A stretch of 64,000 nt of DNA, taken from positions 1 to 64,000 of the forward strand of contig JAICTZ010000022.1 of assembly GCA_025936115.1 (NCBI GenBank). Reading direction: 5' to 3'. Shown here piece after piece: positions 58,898 to 64,000 of this stretch. Under the pieces are notes generated by a model that did not search any database, was not told the origin of the DNA, and saw only the letters and a list, made by a program, of their open reading frames with translations. The DNA comes from Polyangiaceae bacterium (GTDB lineage: Bacteria > Myxococcota_A > Polyangia > Polyangiales > Polyangiaceae). The stretch's first letter is position 1; the number at the start of each line of letters is the position of its first letter. The position numbers were made by a program, and so were the translations under genes.

Positions 58898-60316
58898 TTG
58901 GGGGTTCGGCAAGAAAAATCCGAGGGGCGTTTCAGAAAACCCGATGCGTACCGCCACGTACAGGATGTCCCGTTGGAAGCTGCCGTGGTGGCAGCATGCC
59001 CTGGGTGCGCGAACGATATGGCTCCACGAGCGAACGGCAGGTTACGCCCTACGAACGGCGCCGCGGGCGCCGGCGAAGACGTCGACGCGGGCTGGGAAGA
59101 AGCCTCCACGCACCTGACCATTCGGCCCGCGTCGGCACCGATCACGACGGCGCCTCCGCCGGCGAGTGTGTCGCGAAAGGTGGGCGCGACGCACACGCCG
59201 TCACCTTCATTGCCCCCTGTTTCGAGTGTCCCTCGCCCCAAGCCGTCGGGCCGCGCGCCGCGTGCCTTGACCCCACCGGCGTCGTGGATGGACCGCGCGA
59301 CGCAATTGCAAGAACGGCTCGGCGTCAGTGATCGACCGAGCAGCAGCGTCCGCAGTTACCCCGCGCCTGCTCGCGAAGAACCCACGCTCGTCCGCGAAGA
59401 GCCCACACTCGTCCATGAAGAGCCCACACTCGTCCATGAAGAGCCCACACTCGTCCATGAAGAGCCCACGCTCGTCCACGAAGAACCCACGCTCGTCCAC
59501 GAAGAACCCACGCTCGTCCACGAAGAACCCACGCTCGAGTTCCGCACCGAATTCCTGGATGAGGCGGATATCAGCGCGACCGAAGGCACGCTCGAGGAGC
59601 CTGCACCAGACGTCGGCTCGGAACGAGTGCGGGACGACGAGTCATTCGACAACCGTCCGCGCGCAACTTCCCCGGCTCCCAGCGCGCCGCCCCGCACGAG
59701 TGAGCTCGACATCATCCCGGATTTCCGGCGGCGCCAGCTCGGGCCTGCGACGGTCATCGCAGCAATCGGCGCGGCCATCGCCCTCGTCGCAGTGAGCGTC
59801 GGCAGCCATCGATTCCCACCTCGCGTTGAACCCACGTCCGACACGGGCACTCAGCACGTAGCTAAGGAACCTGTCCTGCGGCCAGCTCCGGAACCTCGCA
59901 GCGCGGCGGCCGCAGCGGCAGCAATCACGCCGGTGAACTTAGCGGTCAACGCACGAGACTCTCTGCAGCAGGCACCCGTCGCGACGTCGCTCGAGAACAA
60001 CTCGAACGCAGTCGCAGTCACCATCACCGTCACCGTCACCGTCATCCCGGCGGGCGCCGTCGTGTTTCGCGCCGGTCAAAAGCTCGGTACCGGCACGGTC
60101 CAAGTGAGCGTCGACCATCACGCCAAGCAACGCTTGACCGCGCTGCACGACGGGTACGCGCCCTACAACTTCCCGCTCGACGGTTCGCGCGACAGCGTCA
60201 CCGTTCGACTGAAACGTGCGCCGAGGCTGGAGGCGCCCGCGCCCGTCAGCGACTCGCCCGTCGCGGGACCGAGCGAGGGCTCGAGCGAGGGCGCGGCCGA
60301 GACACCAGCCGAGTGA
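58898..60316 (+). CDS. membrane protein with EEPTLVH repeats and PEGA-type domain
   Basis: Up to 472 residues. The start is uncertain: TTG 58898, GTG 58985/58988 or ATG 59018 are all in frame. The N-terminal part is Pro/Ala-rich and disordered. Residues about 160-215 are eight copies of the heptad EEPTLV(H/R), which are 21-bp DNA repeats. One membrane span (ATVIAAIGAAIALVAVSV) follows, then a Pro/Ala linker and a C-terminal PEGA-like domain (AGAVVFRAGQKLGTGTVQVSVDHHAKQRLTALHDGYAPYNFP). The plan is typical of myxobacterial proteins linked to kinases or envelope sensing. It overlaps no other gene. Confidence 0.7.
   Translation: MGVRQEKSEGRFRKPDAYRHVQDVPLEAAVVAACPGCANDMAPRANGRLRPTNGAAGAGEDVDAGWEEASTHLTIRPASAPITTAPPPASVSRKVGATHTPSPSLPPVSSVPRPKPSGRAPRALTPPASWMDRATQLQERLGVSDRPSSSVRSYPAPAREEPTLVREEPTLVHEEPTLVHEEPTLVHEEPTLVHEEPTLVHEEPTLVHEEPTLEFRTEFLDEADISATEGTLEEPAPDVGSERVRDDESFDNRPRATSPAPSAPPRTSELDIIPDFRRRQLGPATVIAAIGAAIALVAVSVGSHRFPPRVEPTSDTGTQHVAKEPVLRPAPEPRSAAAAAAAITPVNLAVNARDSLQQAPVATSLENNSNAVAVTITVTVTVIPAGAVVFRAGQKLGTGTVQVSVDHHAKQRLTALHDGYAPYNFPLDGSRDSVTVRLKRAPRLEAPAPVSDSPVAGPSEGSSEGAAETPAE
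59375..59542 (+). repeat. 21-bp tandem repeat encoding EEPTLVH
   Basis: Eight consecutive 21-bp units (GAAGAGCCCACACTCGTCCAT and close variants). Two sub-types (GAAGAGCCCACACTC and GAAGAACCCACGCTC) are grouped in blocks, which suggests expansion by duplication of neighbouring units. Confidence 0.9.
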
Positions 60317-60468
60317 TCCCGGCTCAGCACGTCGAAGCGCTCACGCTCCACCGCCTCTCCACACAATCCCCACGAGCAGGGGGGCTGACCACCGGCGCAC
60401 ACTGATGCCGTGCGGTTGACGAGAAAAACCGTCATGCGTAGGAGAGCAAGGTCGAAAAGAGCCGCGGA

Positions 60469-61404
60469 CTAGTCGCAAACCGTGCCGCTCAGGACCTCCG
60501 AACAAGCTCCCAAGTGGCAGTAGCGATCCCCGGGGCCGAACGGCGGTGCGTCCCTCGAGCAATCGGCGTTCGTCTTGCAGCTTCCCGGGCCCGTGTAGGC
60601 GCAAGCGAAGGTCCAGTAGCCGCCGCTGCATTCGTCGATCATCGGCGTGCAGCGTCCGTCACCGTACTCGGTGCAATCGGCATCGCTATGACACACTGCC
60701 GAGATGCAGAAGGCGATGGGCCGCCCCAGGGTACCCTTCGGTACGCAGATCGCGTCGTTCAAACAATCGGAGTCGCTGGTGCACGCGTCGCTCGTGCACA
60801 CGTTGAACTCGCTCTGATCGTCGTAGTTGAACGCACGCGTCGAGAAGCAGGAGAGGCCGGCGGTACAGTCGGAGCTGTCGCAGCAGTCGTCTTGTGACGG
60901 ATTGGGACTGCACTCGGTGGCTTCGACGGGCGGGGTCTGACAAGTGCGAAATCCGACCGAGAGAGTGATGCAATGGCCGCGGGGGCAGTCGGCATCGCTA
61001 GAGCAATCATCGGGGATGCTCGTGCCGACAGCGCCTGTGAGGCCACTGCCGGCGCTTCCCGCCGTGTCGTCCCCGCCGACTCCATCAGCGGCGCGGCCGC
61101 CTCCTCCCGGCGTGCCACCCCTGGCGATTCCACCGCTCCCGCCACCGCCGGCCGGCTCCGATTCCACATTCCCCACACCGGCCTCGTCCGATCCCTGCGA
61201 GCCCCGCTTACCGCCCGAGCCACCCGAGCCACCCGAGCCACCCGAGCCACCGCTGCGCGTATCGACGCTCACGATTGGCTTGCGCTCCTCCTTCCCCGCA
61301 CACGAAACGAAGAGCGCGACCAATCCGCCGGCCAGCGCGGCCTGCCTTCCCAATCCAGCCCAATTCACGCGGTCAGCATCGCGCGATTCGGCGGCTCCTG
61401 GCAA
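60469..61404 (-). CDS. Cys-rich lipoprotein with Dickkopf-like DSDC repeats
   Basis: A 311-residue exported protein. A signal peptide ends at a lipobox-like LFVSCAG; a linker with GGSGGSGGSGG (9-bp DNA repeats) and other Gly runs follows to about residue 125. The rest has repeats of the form CSSDADCPRGHC, CDSSDCTAGLSCF, CTSDSDCLNDAIC, CHSDADCTEYGDGRC and CKTNADCSRDA, each a small disulphide unit. This pattern is common in secreted myxobacterial proteins and may bind other proteins or glycans. Function unknown. Confidence 0.75.
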   Translation of the reverse strand: MPGAAESRDADRVNWAGLGRQAALAGGLVALFVSCAGKEERKPIVSVDTRSGGSGGSGGSGGSGGKRGSQGSDEAGVGNVESEPAGGGGSGGIARGGTPGGGGRAADGVGGDDTAGSAGSGLTGAVGTSIPDDCSSDADCPRGHCITLSVGFRTCQTPPVEATECSPNPSQDDCCDSSDCTAGLSCFSTRAFNYDDQSEFNVCTSDACTSDSDCLNDAICVPKGTLGRPIAFCISAVCHSDADCTEYGDGRCTPMIDECSGGYWTFACAYTGPGSCKTNADCSRDAPPFGPGDRYCHLGACSEVLSGTVCD

Positions 61405-61880
61405 CGGGCCCGTTCACGCGACCTCATCGGACGCCTACGCCTACCCCACGAGCAGCAACGGCAAGAGGCACCACGTGCGGAAGATCGGTGGCCGCTCGAG
61501 TTCGTTCCTACGCCAGCCGAACGCTTGATCTGCCATCGCGCGACATCCATCCCAAGCTTCCCAGTGTCGCTGCGGAAAGAGCGAGCGCTGAGCAGTTCAT
61601 GATCTGGGAAATCCGTTCCGCAAGCGCCCGAGCGCCGCGCACGCCGTGATGAAGAGAGCGTTGAGCAACCAGGTCAGGGAATGTTCAATCTGCACACTAA
61701 CGCTCAAGCTAACGAGCTTCTACTCACGTAAGCATTTTGCGCCCGACACGGACGAGCGCGCGGACGTCTGCAGATCAATGCATGCGCGCGCCGAGTGGTG
61801 ACGCTCATTTCGAGAGTGATGCCTTGGTCTCGTGTGCCAGGTGCCTTAGACTGCACCAGTCGACTGGAGAATTCTTGCAC
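61405..61880. other. intergenic stretch upstream of the jelly-roll lipoprotein
   Basis: About 475 bp between divergent lipoprotein genes. ORFs that cross it have no recognisable features. It should contain both promoters; 61660-61740 is relatively AT-rich. No gene is called. Confidence 0.5.
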
Positions 61881-62966
61881 ATGACGCAAAACATTCGTCG
61901 TAGTTCGCGCGCGCTCGATAACCTGGCATTCGGTATCGCGCTCACGCTATCGGGCGTGGCGGCGTGCAGCTCGGACCCTCCGACGGGCGTTGACGACGGC
62001 AACCGGTCGGGGGCGGGGGGCAGCGATAGCGCAGCGGGGAAAGGCGGAACGAGCCCGAGCGCGGGCGGCATGGCAACGAGCACGGGTGGCTCGGCTGGCG
62101 AGTCGGGCGGACGTGCTTCGGTGAGTGGTGGCGCGCCGTCGGGTGCCGGCGGCATGAAAACGGCGGGCAGCGCAGGCGCCGGTTCGGGCGGTATTTCGGG
62201 CTCTGCGGGCACGCTCGGTGGAGCGGCGGGCACCAGCACCGGCAGTGGCGGCATGACGGCGGGAGGCAGAAGCTCCGGAGGACGCGACGGCGCGCCCGGC
62301 AGTGGCATGGCGGGCATGGCGGCTGGCGGCAGTGCGGGCAGTGGCATGGCGGGCGGCGGCAGCACGGACTGTTCGATGCTCGCGCTCTGCGAAGACTTCG
62401 AAGGTGCGGCGCCGGGCGCGGGCACGAGCCCGTGGAAGGTGACGATGGCGGGCAGTTACAAAGTGGAAGTGGTGACCACGACCGTTCACGGCGGCACCCA
62501 CGCGCTCCACATCAGCGCGCCGTCGGCGACGGGCAACGGCTACATCATGACGACGACGAGCTTCCCGGCGACCGACTTTTGGGGTCGCGCTTACGTGCAC
62601 ATCAAGTCGGCTGCGGGCGGCCACCAATGCTTCATGGCGCTCAACAGCTCGAGCGACCAAGTGCGTATCCTCAACGAGATGGGCTCGGGCGAATACGCGA
62701 CGAACCTGAAGTCGAGCGACAAGCTCAACGACTCGAAGACCAAGGTGCCGCAAGACACCTGGTTCTGCTACGAGTGGCACCAGTCGCCCACGGCGCTCCA
62801 TGTCTACGCCGACGGCAAGGAGATCACCGACGCCGCGGCGACGTGGTCGATCGCCAGCATCTCCTCCTTGCAAATCGGCGAGATGCGCTTTCAGTCGGGC
62901 ACGGGCACCGCCGACGTGTACTACGACGACATCGCGCTCGGGACCTCGCAAATCGGCTGCAACTGA
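61881..62966 (+). CDS. secreted jelly-roll lipoprotein, Cip1/polysaccharide lyase-like
   Basis: A 361-residue lipoprotein. ATG 61881 gives a signal with an AACSS lipobox. A Gly/Ser/Ala/Thr linker runs to about residue 160. The C-terminal 200 residues form a beta-rich domain (LCEDFEGAAPGAGTSPWKV, GGTHALHISAP, FWGRAYVHIKSA, DTWFCYEWHQSPTALHVYADGKEI, DVYYDDIALGTSQIGCN). The order of strands recalls concanavalin-type jelly rolls such as Cip1 or family-7/20-like lyases. Binding or cleaving a plant or algal polysaccharide is inferred, not shown. The track ORF extends upstream into non-coding sequence. Confidence 0.7.
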   Translation: MTQNIRRSSRALDNLAFGIALTLSGVAACSSDPPTGVDDGNRSGAGGSDSAAGKGGTSPSAGGMATSTGGSAGESGGRASVSGGAPSGAGGMKTAGSAGAGSGGISGSAGTLGGAAGTSTGSGGMTAGGRSSGGRDGAPGSGMAGMAAGGSAGSGMAGGGSTDCSMLALCEDFEGAAPGAGTSPWKVTMAGSYKVEVVTTTVHGGTHALHISAPSATGNGYIMTTTSFPATDFWGRAYVHIKSAAGGHQCFMALNSSSDQVRILNEMGSGEYATNLKSSDKLNDSKTKVPQDTWFCYEWHQSPTALHVYADGKEITDAAATWSIASISSLQIGEMRFQSGTGTADVYYDDIALGTSQIGCN

Positions 62967-63038
62967 AGCGTGCTTAAAGACTTACGTGCGAGCCGGGCTC
63001 GTTCGTCAGAGCGAACTCGTGCTCCGGGGCGGCCGACT

Positions 63039-63549
63039 TCATCGGCGGTAACCGGGGCCTCCTCGAGCCAGGCGCTGCGGTCGGCATGAACGCGCCTGCT
63101 CGTCGCGCGCCGGCAGCTCCGGCGGCATGGCTTCGAGCTTTGCGTAGATAACCGCGGCCTCGCCGGTCTTCACGACGCCTAGTTTCCTCGCACTGCGGGC
63201 CAAGAGCACGCGTGCAGTCGAAAAACCTATCTGGAGCTCGACGGCGATCTCCTTGCTCGACAGCCCCTTCGCGCGAAGGGCGAGCGCCTGCCGCTCACGT
63301 TCGGAAAGAGTGCTCAAGCTGGGTCGTTCGCAGATCAGGAAATAGCGCCTTCCCTCGCGCGAACGTCGCGACGACGAAGAAGCGCGGATCCTTGTCCAAC
63401 GACGAATCGCGACCGCTGTCCCGCATTTCGGTCTTCGGCTGCGTGTACAACAGTGTTGACGCACGCACCACCCCGTTGATTGGCAACGCCAGGACTCGAA
63501 CTGACGCCCGCTGCCAATCGCGGCTCTTTCGGCGGCCATAGGCGACCAC
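63039..63549 (-). pseudogene. LuxR-type HTH regulator split by a frameshift
   Basis: The C-terminal part in one frame is a LuxR HTH: TLSERERQALALRAKGLSSKEIAVELQIGFSTARVLLARSARKLGV. The part just upstream in that frame is not coding-like. In the neighbouring frame, GTG 63549 opens a sequence with protein character ending FFVVATFAR, and joining this to EGRRYFLICERP in the first frame restores the usual lead-in to this HTH class. One extra base near 63355-63365, within CGCGCGAGGG, would explain it. It is either a pseudogene or a sequencing error in a G/C run. Confidence 0.6.
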
Positions 63550-63614
63550 TCGTGGCGCAACTTGCGCCGACGACGGCTCTTCAAGCGCGAGTGCACTGGC
63601 TCATCGTGAGCCAA

Positions 63615-64000
63615 GAGCGGTATTAGCCGCGACGCTTCCAGCGCGACGCCGACGAGACCGACAGCGAAATCAGCGTGCCTTCACGCGCGCGTATCCGAAG
63701 GCGGTGACCGGCATGCATTTCGCACCGAGGAGCGCGGTTCGGGCACGGCGCTCCCACCAGAAAGGAACGAAACGGACAAACTCAAATTTGCCACGGCTCT
63801 GACGATCGCGACCACGCCTCTTCGGGGGACCGGGCCGTCCGAAGAGGCGCTTTTCTCATTACGTCGAGCGCCCGGATGCAGGCGATCAGGGTTGGTCCCA
63901 CCCGCCGCAATACGTATGAAGGTGCATATTGGTGGTGGTGTTCACGCTGGTCTGCGCCGGCGCGTCGAAACAGATCCAAAACGTACAATTTGCCGTCCAA
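63615..64000. other. window-end stretch with a terminator and no clear gene
   Basis: About 390 bp. A minus-strand ORF of 72 residues (63782-64000) runs off the window edge; it has no recognisable domain and overlaps the terminator below, so I do not call it. The region upstream of the terminator has no ORF of interest and could hold a small RNA or the end of an unrecognised transcript. Confidence 0.4.
63816..63856 (+). terminator. Rho-independent terminator
   Basis: GCCTCTTCGG (63816-63825) pairs with CCGAAGAGGC (63839-63848) over a 13-base loop and is followed by GCTTTTCTC, a short U tract on the plus strand. No plus-strand gene ends just before it in this window. Confidence 0.7.

Noticed and set aside
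59375-59542. Regular direct repeats as a CRISPR array
   Set aside because: Units are contiguous 21-mers without spacers and are translated as EEPTLVH.
63470-63540. GTTCGAGTCC on the minus strand as a tRNA T-arm
   Set aside because: The flanking bases do not form a T stem and no acceptor or anticodon arm can be built.
63782-64000. 72-residue minus-strand ORF at the window end
   Set aside because: Cut by the window edge, no recognisable domain, and it overlaps the terminator.

Overview
The window looks like a piece of a large, GC-rich myxobacterial chromosome, probably from the Polyangiales/Sorangiineae side. The grounds are strong third-position G/C, many secreted proteins with long Gly/Ser/Thr/Ala linkers (GGSGG/TGG type), and at least four proteins ending in a Cys-rich, hydrophobic, Arg-rich tail of the MYXO-CTERM kind. 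I see no rRNA, tRNA, CRISPR array or insertion sequence.

Layout. 1-2900: a G/C homopolymer edge, a small basic ORF, then a LigD-type primase-polymerase and an ATP-dependent DNA ligase facing each other across a shared hairpin (NHEJ-type repair, no Ku in the window). 2958-11000: a CE2 esterase, a methyltransferase, a TetR regulator, a membrane-protein pair, an AlkZ/HTH_42 protein, an ECF sigma factor with a membrane partner, and a LamB-type sugar porin. 10985-38717: a polysaccharide-degradation island with GH12, a GH28/GH49-like beta-helix enzyme, GH43-CBM6, a coupled GH16/GH3/GH16 beta-glucan operon, PL11 rhamnogalacturonan lyase, a CE1-type esterase and PL9 pectate lyase. Interleaved are a cupin/2OG-oxygenase pair, a MarR/cytochrome pair with a perfect operator palindrome, an orphan histidine kinase, an arylsulfotransferase-like operon, a nucleotidyltransferase pair and an AraC/Mpo1-like pair. 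A further secreted jelly-roll protein (possibly Cip1-like) lies at 61.9 kb.

39386-44807: a tightly coupled three-gene operon made of a coiled-coil/winged-helix protein, an AAA ATPase, and a fusion of a Cas4-like Fe-S PD-(D/E)XK nuclease with a HerA-type translocase. It is the best candidate here for an undescribed DNA-processing or defence system. 45059-64000: an EXORDIUM-like secreted protein, outer-membrane beta-barrels, lipoproteins, a sugar-binding-fold regulator without HTH, an AAA-DUF4143 ATPase with an inverted repeat over its promoter, RNase D, a LysR/SDR/DoxX module, a PEGA protein with EEPTLVH repeats, and a frameshifted LuxR-type gene.

How the parts fit: the CAZymes cover beta-1,3/1,4-glucan (GH16, GH16, GH3, GH12), arabinoxylan (GH43-CBM6, CE1, CE2) and pectin (PL9, PL11, beta-helix GH). 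They are kept at the cell surface either as lipoproteins or through MYXO-CTERM-type tails, and the LamB porin would admit the oligosaccharides. All assignments come from reading motifs; no database search was run.
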